Shown: positions 35,776-47,700 of the stretch, piece by piece
Numbering within the stretch: position 1 is the first letter of the stretch
Layout of the letters: each line of letters begins with the position of its first letter
From: Brasenia schreberi
Taxonomy: Eukaryota > Streptophyta > Magnoliopsida > Nymphaeales > Cabombaceae
Length of the DNA stretch: 64,000 bases
Direction: 5' to 3'
Assembly (NCBI GenBank): GCA_036023115.1
Contig: JAYKKT010000064.1
Location: forward strand, 2,529,001-2,593,000
Program-made: the position numbers and the translations under genes
Notes under the pieces: model-generated
The model's database searches: none
Told to the model about the DNA's origin: nothing
The model's input: the letters and a program-made list of their open reading frames with translations, nothing else

Positions 35776-38700
35776 CTACTTGCCTTTCTTAAGGCTGCAA
35801 GAAGGGCATTTGTATTGCTTTATGGTCTCAGCTTTGGCAGGTGTTATTTTCACACATTTGCCGTGGTACCATCCCTCGCAGACATCACAACCGATCCAGA
35901 ACTCGTCTGCATTGTAGTTACCGCCACAACTTCCGCAAAGAGTCTCACTGTGTTCATCATAGCCATCCCCTTCTTCTCCTGGCTTTGAACTATTCTTCAA
36001 CATCCCATCACTTGATCGCTGTGGAAATGTAGCATTTCAGAATTTATGCACCAATCTGGAAGACACAGTGAGTAAAGCAATTACCAACCTTAGTTGATGG
36101 TCTGGGTTTGCTTCCATTATCTGCAGTTAGCTTCTCCTTCAATGGCTTTTTTTCACATATGACTTCAAAGACAGTTGGCAACTCATTGATCATGCTGAAC
36201 AGGTGCTTCCTAGGAATATCAAGAGAGCATAGAAATGATTCAATAAGAAAAGGCAAAAATAAGATGGTTTGACAGAATCCAGAGATTCGACTCCGCGAAG
36301 CACAGATAAGGAAGCGCTACCAAGAGTGAAAAAAGCAGCTTGCAAAAGGTCCACAAACTGACAAGGTTAAAGACCCAGTGCAGAATCTTCCAGACATCAA
36401 TAGCTCGAAAGATCAGGACTGCCCAGGAGCGCAGAATCTTCCAGACATCAACAGTTCGGAAGATCAGGACTGCTACAGCTTTTCAGCTTTAGCAGCACAA
36501 CACCTTCCAGACTTCGGGAGCACGGAAGATGATTGGACCACGATAGTCCAAGAGATAAAGAGATGGACCCAATCTCTATAAATTGGGATGTAAGTGTCCT
36601 CTTAGAGGCATTCAGTTCCGAGAAGTCTTTCATAGCTTCTCTCTCTCTCTCTTTCTCTCTTCAATAGCCATTTGGGTTGTAATGTCCATCACCCATCGGG
36701 GGTAAGCAAGGTCAGGCATGCTCTGACGATGTAAGAGGTATGTAGGCACCCTTCGGGGGTAAGTCCATATGTTTTTATGCTTTCAATAAATTGCATGTTT
36801 ACTTTCTTCATAAGTTGTTATGGTTTGGATGTAAAACCTGGAGCCGTTTTGAGTTGCGTTGTTTAGGCAGGTGGCCGTTGTTACGCTGGAACTCTGTAGG
36901 TTGGTCCCTTGCATTCAAAAACCAGTAACAATAGAAGACAAGTGCAATTAGAAAAGCATGAAACATAGGACAAAGCCTATAAACCCTTACAGTCAGAAGA
37001 GCTAGCCCTGACTTCCACAAGACATAAGCACACAAGGTTCGTAAGAACATAGAATGACCGAGAGTCATAGGAAACTTCTAGCCAAGCTAGGAATGAAACT
37101 CGTATGGGCGAGTATAAACAGTCTAGTCTTCGGACTATCCGCTGCCCAGATCTGCTCTAAAGATCTGAAAAAATATAGGTGGTTGCGGCACCTTTGAAGG
37201 CCGTCAAAAACTTGGTATCAGAGCCTAGTTAAATATTAGGGAAATACCATGAGTGATGTAGTAGAAACATCAACAACTTCTGAGAAACCAGAAGAACTTG
37301 AAACCGTCTATAGGTTCCAAGAAGAAACCAGTTCAGGTTTTCACAGTGAGTATCTGTTACACATAGATACCCTTAGGAAGGTTAGGAAATCAAACCTAGA
37401 CCTATAAAAGAAAACAGTTTTTGAAATACCAAACGCTGTTTTTTAAAAACTTTTGAAAAGAAAGAATGAAGTGTTTTATTATACTTCTGCACATGAGATG
37501 TCTGTAGATATTAAGGATACTATAGGTACAGTTTATTTACCCTTGGTAACAAGAGGAGAAATAAACAAGAGGATTTCTGAGATCGCTACAAAGCACCCAG
37601 AAATCGCCAGTAAAATCTCTATGATCCATTTCGGTGGCATAAAGATTTTATTGAAGTCACAATTCCGGGAAGGAATTGATACACCTATCAAGATGGCTAT
37701 TGTAGACAATAGAATCATTGATAGAATAGACTGCTTATTAGGAGCAGCTAGAGGAAATTTAGCGTACGGGAAATTCATGTTCTCCGTTTACCCTAAATTT
37801 GGAATAAGTCTGCAAACTGCGGATTTGGATAAGGTGTTAAGCCTTATACACAAATTCGAAAGAACAGATTTAATGGAAAAAGGAAATAAGCCTTTTTCAG
37901 TAACTTACGTAGTGAGTTATGCACTTTCAAACAGTCATCATTCTGTTGATTATTTGAAAGAAGAATATATCGAGATAGATAAAATCTTCTCTGATATAGG
38001 AAAAATTGAGGAAACTAATTTCTGTGAACTTACACCTCTAACAGATTCTTGGGCTATAGATTTAGCCAGGAACAAAAGATATTTTGGTCAGAAACCAATA
38101 ATATCTAGACGAAACAATACCTTAGTTATAGAAGGAAGCCCTTCTACAACAAGTGTTGTTCCCAGAGCATCAACATCAACAGTTGATCTCCAAGACCTAT
38201 CCAAAAGGATAGATTCAATTGGACTACAGTTAGCCCAATTAACAGGTTAAGATGATGGGTCCAATATCACCGTCCTTAACACAGATTCTCGAGAAGCTTG
38301 TGCTTCTTGAAGAAAAGATTAATAAACTTAGCGAGATAATTGAAGCATCTTCAGCTAAGATTATTAAAGATTTATCTGACAAGTTAGACAAAATCCAAAA
38401 GGATAAGTCTGAACAAGATAAATCAGAAGTCTCCACTTCGACCAAAGATACTTCAAAATGGAAGTATACTTGGCCCAATTTTGGAGCAGGAAATGAAGAC
38501 TTGGGAACAGGAAAATCCCAAGGTCTCAGTTGGCCATTTGGTTCTGACGAAAAGATGAGATGACATTTTCCGACGAACTAAATAAGAAATTTCACTCTCT
38601 ACTTCTGAGAGATGAATCTGAATTTGACTATGAAGAGTTTGAACGACTCTTAGTCATGACTGAACTTCCAGAGGAAGAAATAGTTGAAAAATTTGCTAAA

Positions 38701-41700
38701 GACGACAGTCTTTGGGATGTTTTCAACTTAAGTCGAGATATTCAAACAATGAATATCAACGACCAAGTCCCTGAAACTGAATCAGAAGATTCAAGTTCAG
38801 AGGAAGAACAACCTCCTTTCAATCTTAGAGTCAATATTGATGACCCTCAAGATAAAGGAAAGAGAAAGGTAAACGAAGACAAACCATCATCAAGTGGTAA
38901 GTCAGGCGTTTCCTCAGGATCCAAGACTTCTAGCAATGGAACCTCAAGAACAAAGTTTGAACAAAACTTTAGATTTACAGATCTAAAAATTTCAGAAATT
39001 TTAGATCTAGATTGTGTTATGACTTTTAGTCAGAGACAAAAGTTGGTGGATCGATGGTCCGCAGAAGTCAGTCTCATTCTTCGAAGTGAAAAAGAGAAGT
39101 ACAATACAGGCAGATTGGTTCTTCTATTGATAGAAAACCTAACAGCAGGTAATGTACAAAAAATGATTAAAGCCACAAAGTGGAATGAGGATTTGCATCC
39201 TATTGACCTCTTTGAAATGGTGTTAGCAGCAATCTACCTAATATTCTTAGGTTTAGATTACATTACTAACGCAAACACTGAAAGAGAAAAAGAACAAGCG
39301 AAAGCTCGGGAAACTCTTTCAAAAATGCAGTTATGCAATATCTGTGATTTGCACAACTTTGCATGTCAGTATGAAAAAATTTTACATACTTTACCACAGG
39401 AAGAAGTTCCAAAGTATATAGATGATTTTCTAATAAAAATCCCGGTAGTAGGAATGAATGTCTACAACCGTTGGAAAATTGGGAAGAATTCTCTTACCCA
39501 ATATGCATTTGCTTTAGCATATCGTGTGCTAAAGGATCAAATTGAAGAGATTTGCAATCTTGGCAAAACTCAAAAAATGATGAAAACATTTTCGAAAAAA
39601 TGTTGTCCAGAGCTCATAGAGTCTCAATACATTTTTGGTTGTAAACCAGAAAAAGGAAAGCACCACTCTTTTAAGAGGGGGGGAATTTCCAAGACAAAAT
39701 CTTTGAAACGAAAGTTTTGGAAGAAAACAAGGAAAAGATTTTCTCCAGGAAAATATTTTCAAAAGAAAAAATCTTCCAAGGTTTCTTCAAAAGAAAAGTT
39801 TTGCCCAAAAGGCAAGAAAAATTGCAGGTGTTGGGTCTGCAGTGAAGAAGGACATTATGCCAATGAATGTCCTAACAGGAAGCAATTCCCAGACAAGGTA
39901 AGACTTCTGATTGAAGCAGATCAAGATGGGTTTGAACCAGTAGAGGTATAGTACCCAGACAAAGAACAGGTATATTTCTTAACTGTTCAATATGATTCTG
40001 ACTCAACGTCAGAAATAGACACAGAGTCTGAGTCAGATGATTCAGATCACTCCTGATGGGAAGACCATACTTCTCCTATCAGATAGAATGTATAAAATAT
40101 CATCAAGTTACGCATTCTAGCCAACAGAACTAGAATTGCATGGTCAGGGATAGATGACCTTTATCCCGAAGTATATGATCCCTATCCAACGATAGAGGAT
40201 TATGATTTTGATGATTGGCAGTTTTCTGATTAAAAATGATCAGAAACAGAACTAATCCAAACAGCATTTATGTTGAGGGACAGCTCAAATTTAAGGGCTA
40301 TAAACTCCTTAACATTCATTGTTATGTTGATACAGGTGCAAGCCTTTGCACAGCCAGCAGGTACATCATACCTGAAGAACATTGGGAGAATTCACCACAA
40401 GCTATTCAAGTCAAGATAGCAGATGGAAATCTTCTCAAAATCACTAAGGTCTGCAGAGATCTTACGTTAAGGTTGGGTGGTAAGAATTTTCATATCCCCA
40501 CAATTTTCCAAATTGAGTCTGGAATAGACTTAATTCTTGGTAATAATTTCTGTCTCCTCTATGGACCTTTTATCCAATGGTTAGACAGAATCAGTTTTAC
40601 TCTGAATGGAGTAAGAGTGCTTCTTGCTAAGGTTACTAGAGCCTATCGCTTTGGTACACCTGACTTTCTTCCCAATATGAAGAAAGGAACAGACAAATCA
40701 ATTACAATTCCAGGCACGAACATTGCCCCGAAAGTAATTGACGAAGGAGAAATCCTTGACATAAATCGTCTATATGTCAATATGGAGATTTATGCAAAAA
40801 TCGAGAAATTACTCGATGAATTATGCAGTGAGAACCCCCTTGATCCTATTAAACATGGGAAAAAGATGTTCTACAGCATAAAATTAAGGGATCCAAATAC
40901 TATCATAAGGGTAAAACCTATGAAGTATTCACCCCAAGATAGGGAAGAATTTGCTACTCAGATTAATGAACTTTTACAGTTAAAAGTCATTAGAGTAAGT
41001 AAATCTCCTCACATGAGTCCGGCCTTTATGGTTAGGAATCATGCTGAAATTAAACGAGGTAAAGCTCGAATGGTTATAAACTACAAGGCTTTAAATGAAG
41101 CTACTGTAGGAGATGGTCATACACTTCCAACGATGCATGAGTTGTTAACTCTCATTCGTGGAAAGACAGTGTTCAGTAGCTTTGATTGTAAATCAGGCTA
41201 TTGGCAAGTTTTAGCGGATAAGGAAACTATTCCGTTAACAGCATTCACTTGTCCTGAAGGACATTTCGAATGGATTGTCATGCCCTTTGGTTTAAAGCAG
41301 GCTCCTGCTATATTCCAAAGACATATGCAGACTATTCTAAATCCGTTTAGAAAGTTCTGTACAGTTTACATAGATGACATTCTAGTCTTCTCTGAAACTG
41401 AAGATATGCACTTTACGCATGTTGCTAAAGTCTTATCCATGCTCAAAATATATGGTATAATTTTGAGTAAAAAGAAATCGAAGCTTTTTCAAACAAAGAT
41501 CGATTTTCTTGGACTTGAAATAGAACATGGGAAGCATACGCTACAACCCCATATTCTAGATCATCTTCAAACTTTTCTAGAAGTAATTGAAGATAGAACT
41601 CAACTGCAGAGATTTTTGAGTATTCTGACATATGTTGAGGCATATATCCCAAAACTGGCAGAAATCAGAAAGCCTTTACAGACTAAACTGAAAAAAGAAG

Positions 41701-44700
41701 TTTCTTGGTCATGGACTCCGTCAGATACGGATTACATTAAGAAACTGAAGAAAAGATTCACATCTTTTCCAAGACTGGATCTTCCAAATCCAGAAGATCA
41801 AATGATCATTGAAACTGATGCTTCGGATCAGTTCTGGGGAGGTGTCCTTAAGTATAGGCAAAAACCTACTGAGACTTTAAAACATCCAGAAGAACGTATC
41901 TGTCGATATGGATCTGGTAGTTTTAAACAAGCAGAATGTAATTATCACAGTAGTGAAAAAGAGCTACTCGCGGTAATTCGTACAATTGAAAAATTTTCAA
42001 TATACTTGATATCTGACCCATTTCTTGTGAGAACAGATAGCAAGAATCTGGTTCATTTTAGACGAACCAAGATATCCGGCGACTCGACACATGGACGCGC
42101 GGTACGTTGGTAGATGAAGCTGTCACATTATAACTTTGAGGTCGAATATCTCAAAGGTACTGATAATTGCCTTGCAGATTTTCTGACAAGGGAATATCAC
42201 AGGTAAAGCATCGTCCTTTTTGCTTTTATTATTATTCTTTCGCTAATGCCTTTAGTGGATTACAGGTGTCAAGGAATCAGCGACTGCAACGTCGATAAAT
42301 ACAGCTGTGAGTCCGATAAGGACAAAACCAGAACAATTTTGCAAGGGCATTCCGATAAAAAGGAATCGAGCAATCTGTGCTGTCCAGCACGATATACACT
42401 AACAAGCTACGATAAAAAGGAATCGAGCAATTTTGCAAGGACCTTTTGCAAGCAGCTATGAAAGACTTTCGTTTCAAAGATTTTGTCTTGGAAATTCCCC
42501 CCCTCTTAAAAGAGTGGTGCTTTCCTTTTTCTGGTTTACAACCAAAAATGTATTGAGACTCTATGAGCTCTGGACAACATTTTTTCGAAAATGTTTTCAT
42601 CATTTTTTGAGTTTTGCCAAGATTGCAAATCTCTTCAATTTGATCCTTTAGCATACGATATGCTAAAGCAAATGCATATTGGGTAAAAGAATTCTTCCCA
42701 TTTTTCCAAACAGACTGAAACAAAGAAGGAAAAAGAGGATGTTAATCTGAACATCTCTTTTGAAGACTTTGTCCGAACCTTCAACAAGGCTAGACAGAGT
42801 TCAGAAGACACTCTTCAGACAGAAGGATACTTCACTGAAGACAAGCAACTGACGAGCAGGTTTTGTTGCATGGCAAATTGCGATCCGCAATTGGTATGGA
42901 CAGCCTTTCGTGCAGGACTGTTAAAAACAGTATTCATAGGAGAAGATCTTAAGGTATTAAGATGTTTCCCTAAAAACTTCAAAAAAGAAGTTGGATACTT
43001 TAGAGAAGCAGTTGGGAAGGAGAAGACAATCTTCATCAACTTCCAATCCACCATACCCAGTTGGGAAAATGGAAACTGCTACCCTGCATATCATTATGCA
43101 GAATTAGGAGTGGCTTCAGATCGAAAGCAGTTCGAGCCCTCTAAGGTAAAGGAAGCATTTTTTTACGATAAACTGACTGAGATAAAGGTCAACAGTTTCA
43201 GGAGTTTAATCATTAAACTCAGGAAAATAAATGAGGAAAGCAAGATTAAAGTTAATTTTGCTAATTCTTATTTATTAACAACAAGCTGGTATCCCAGAAA
43301 GATTTCAGAAAAGGATACAAACAGCTTCCTTCAATTCAGAGAAATTTTTGAAGAAGGAAAATATAAGGTTGGCGAGTTATTAAAGCCAGTATTGAAACCA
43401 ATAGTAGACAAGTTATTTGGTAAAGCTGTTCTTGGAAAACAGTCATGGAGTGACATAAAAAGTTCCTCCTCAAGATCTTCATCAAACCATGGAGAAGATT
43501 GAGCACTGTGCTTGTTGTCTAAAAAGACGAAAGCAGGACGAAAAGGCTAAGCAAAAGTTCCGTGAGAACGGAAAAGAAAAAGCCTACTATGCTCAAAACA
43601 AAGAGTATATAAATCTGCGAAGAAGATTGCGAAGACAGAATCCAGAGATTTGACTCCGCGAAGCACAGATAAGGAAGCGCTACCAAGAGCGAAAAAAGCT
43701 GCTTGCAAAAGGTCCACAAACCGACAAGGTTAAAGACCCAGTGCAGAATCTTCCAAACATCAATAGCTCGGAAGATCAGGACTGCCCAGGAGCGCAGAAT
43801 CTTCCAAACATCAACAGTTCGGAAGATCAGGACTGCTACAGCTTTTCAGCTTTAGCAGCACAACACCTTCCAGACTTCGGGAGCACGGAAGATGATTGGA
43901 CCACGATAGTCCAAGAGATACAGAGATGGACCCAATCTCTATAAATTGGGATGTAAGTGTCCTCTTAGAGGCATTCAGTTCCGAGAAGTCTTTCATAGCT
44001 TCTCTCTCTCTCTCTTTCTCTCTTCAAGCCTTTGGGCTGTAATGTCTATCACCCCTCGGGGGTAAGCAAGGTCAGGCATGCTCTGACGATGTAAGAGGTA
44101 TGTAGGCACCCTTCGGGGGTAAGTCCATATGTTTTTATGCTTTCAATAAATTGCATGTTTACTTTCTTCATAAGTTGTTATGGTTATGGTTTGGTCAGGC
44201 ATGTTTCATAACTTTTGCTTAGCCTTTTCGTCCTGCTTTCGTCTTTTTAGACAACAAGCACAGTGCTCAATCTTCTCCATGGTTTGATGAAGATCTTGAG
44301 GAGGAACTTTTTATGTCACTCCATGACTGTTTTCCAAGAACAGCTTTACCAAATAACTTGTCTACTATTGGTTTCAATACTGGCTTTAATAACTCGCCAA
44401 CCTTATATTTTCCTTCTTCAAAAATTTCTCTGAATTGAAGGAAGCTGTTTGTATCCTTTTCTGAAATCTTTCTGGGATACCAGCTTGTTGTTAATAAATA
44501 AGAATTAGCAAAATTAACTTTAATCTTGCTTTCCTCATTTATTTTCCTGAGTTTAATGATTAAACTCCTGAAACTGTTGACCTTTATCTCAGTCAGTTTA
44601 TCGTAAAAAAATGCTTCCTTTACCTTAAAGGGCTCGAACTGCTTTCGATCTGAAGCCACTCCTAATTCTGCATAATGATATGCAGGGTAGCAGTTTCCAT

Positions 44701-47700
44701 TTTCCCAACTGGGTATGGTGGATTGGAAGTTGATGAAGATTGTCTTCTCCTTCCCAACTGCTTCTCTAAAGTATCCAACTTCTTTTTTGAAGTTTTTAGT
44801 GAAACATCTTAATACCTTAAGATCTTCTCCTATGAATACTGTTTTTAACAGTCCTACACGAAAGGCTGTCCATACCAATTGCGGATCGCAATTTGCCATG
44901 CAACAAAACCTGCTCGTCAGTTGCTTGTCTTCAGTGAAGTATCCTTCTGTCTGAAGAGTGTCTTCTGAACTCTGTCTAGCCTTGTTGAAGGTTCGGACAA
45001 AGTCTTCAAAAGAGATGTTCAGATTAACATCCTCTTTTTCCTTCTTTGTTTCAGTCTGTTTTGGGATTGATGAGAATCTTCTTTGCTTGGGAGACGAGGT
45101 CTTCACCTTTGGCTCTCTGGAAGTCTTGAAGTATTTCAAGTCTTCTAATGTGTAGTTCAGCCTCCTTGCGGGATGCGAACTTCTTGACTGGAATTGGAAT
45201 TCCAGCTCCTGTTATTCTGACTGATACCTCATGCCAGTCACTGTAGATCCCTCTGTTAGGACCTGCGTCAATGGTAAACCATCGTTCTTTGGGAGACTGT
45301 TCAGCCGCCGCTTTGTACGAGGTTGCCTTTGTATTTGAAGTACTTCCGAAAGGAACTAACTTCTTTATGCCTGAACTCCTTTCAGGGCTAAGGTTTTTCA
45401 TCAGTGAAGATGAAACTGCTTTTGTCAGTTGTATGAAACTTTTATCCTTTTCAGGACTTGGAGGTTTCTTCTCCGTAACAATTTTAGGTAAATTGTCAAC
45501 CTTCTGGCTTTCTAGATTTTCATCTAAGGTCACCAGTGGAACCATTTCATTGAGCTGTTTGAATTGCTCAATTATCTGAATCTTCTCACGAAGATTTTGT
45601 AACTCCAAAGAAAGGAGTTTTTCTTTCAGCCGAAGCTGAGCTAAATCTTCCATTCTATCCGCCAACGGATAGGGCTGCACTCTTTCCGAGAAAGTCGGAG
45701 TTACCAAGAAAGTTGGTAACTGTCTCACCGGAAAACTTTCCTTTAAGGTCGGAAAATTTTTGCTCACAACTCCCCCCCCTCAAAAGAAGTGGAGAAGGTA
45801 CGCTTGTGCTGCTGGTAGTACTGATTGATCGGTGCTCCAAAGTCCATGTTCTTATAGAACTTGAAGAATCTTAAAAAGCTGCACAAAGTAGCTTGTTAGT
45901 GTATATCGTGCTGGACAGCACAGATTGCTCGATTCCTTTTTATCGGAATGTCCTTGCAAAATTGTTCTGGTTTTGTCCTTATCGGACTCACAGCTGTATT
46001 TATCGACGTTGCAGTCGCTGATTCCTTGACACCTGTAATCCACTAAAGGCATTAGCGAAAGAATAATAATAAAAGCAAAAAGGACGATGCTTTACCTGTG
46101 ATATTCCCTTGTCAGAAAATCTGCAAGGCAATTATCAGTACCTTTGAGATATTCGACCTCAAAGTTATAATGTGACAGCTTCATCTACCAACGTACCGCG
46201 CGTCCATGTGTCGAGTCGCCGGATATCTTGGTTCGTCTAAAATGAACCAGATTCTTGCTATCTGTTCTCACAAGAAATGGGTCAGATATCAAGTATATTG
46301 AAAATTTTTCAATTGTACGAATTACCGCGAGTAGCTCTTTTTCACTACTGTGATAATTACATTCTGCTTGTTTAAAACTACCAGATCCATATCGACAGAT
46401 ACGTTCTTCTGGATGTTTTAAAGTCTCAGTAGGTTTTTGCCTATACTTGAGGACACCTCCCCAGAACTGATCCGAAGCATCAGTTTCAATGATCATTTGA
46501 TCTTCTGGATTTGGAAGATCCAGTCTTGGAAAAGATGTGAATCTTTTCTTCAGTTTCTTAATGTAATCCGTATCTGACGGAGTCCATGACCAAGAAACTT
46601 CTTTTTTCAGTTTAGTCTGTAAAGGCTTTCTGATTTCTGCCAGTTTTGGGATATATGCCTCAACATATGTCAGAATACCCAAAAATCTCTGCAGTTGAGT
46701 TCTATCTTCAATTACTTCTAGAAAAGTTTGAAGATGATCTAGAATATGGGGTTGTAGCGTATGCTTCCCATGTTCTATTTCAAGTCCAAGAAAATCGATC
46801 TTTGTTTGAAAAAGCTTCGATTTCTTTTTACTCAAAATTATACCATATATTTTGAGCATGGATAAGACTTTAGCAACATGCGTAAAGTGCATATCTTCAG
46901 TTTCAGAGAAGACTAGAATGTCATCTATGTAAACTGTACAGAACTTTTTAAACGGATTTAGAATAGTCTGCATATGTCTTTGGAATATAGCAGGAGCCTG
47001 CTTTAAACCAAAGGGCATGACAATCCATTCGAAATGTCCTTCAGGACAAGTGAATGCTGTTAACGGAATAGTTTTCTTATCCGCTAAAACTTGCCAATAG
47101 CCTGATTTACAATCAAAGCTACTGAACACTGTCTTTCCACGAATGAGAGTTAACAACTCATGCATCGTTGGAAGTGTATGGCCATCTCCTACAGTAGCTT
47201 CATTTAAAGCCTTGTAGTTTATAACCATTCGAGCTTTACCTCGTTTAATTTCAGCATGATTCCTAACCATAAAGGCCGGACTCATGTGAGGAGATTTACT
47301 TACTCTAATGACTTTTAACTGTAAAAGTTCATTAATCTGAGTAGCAAATTCTTCCCTCTCTTGGGGTGAATACTTCATAGGTTTTACCCTTATGATAGTA
47401 TTTGGATCCCTTAATTTTATGCTGTAGAACATCTTTTTCCCATGTTTAATAGGATCAAGGGGGTTCTCACTGCATAATTCATCGAGTAATTTCTCGATTT
47501 TTGCATAAATCTCCATATTGACATATAGACGATTTATGTCAAGGATTTCTCCTTCGTCAATTACTTTCGGGGCAATGTTCGTGCCTGGAATTGTAATTGA
47601 TTTGTCTGTTCCTTTCTTCATATTGGGAAGAAAGTCAGGTGTACCAAAGCGATAGGCTCTAGTAACCTTAGCAAGAAGCACTCTTACTCCATTCAGAGTA

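Noticed and set aside
42815..43054. 79-codon frames antisense to TAV (also 44715-44954 and 48933-49172)
   Set aside because: The same antisense shadow appears with each TAV copy; it has no independent evidence.
46646..46855. 69-codon frame antisense to the viral polymerase (also 41443-41652)
   Set aside because: Present only as the complement of the conserved polymerase copies; explained by their constraint.
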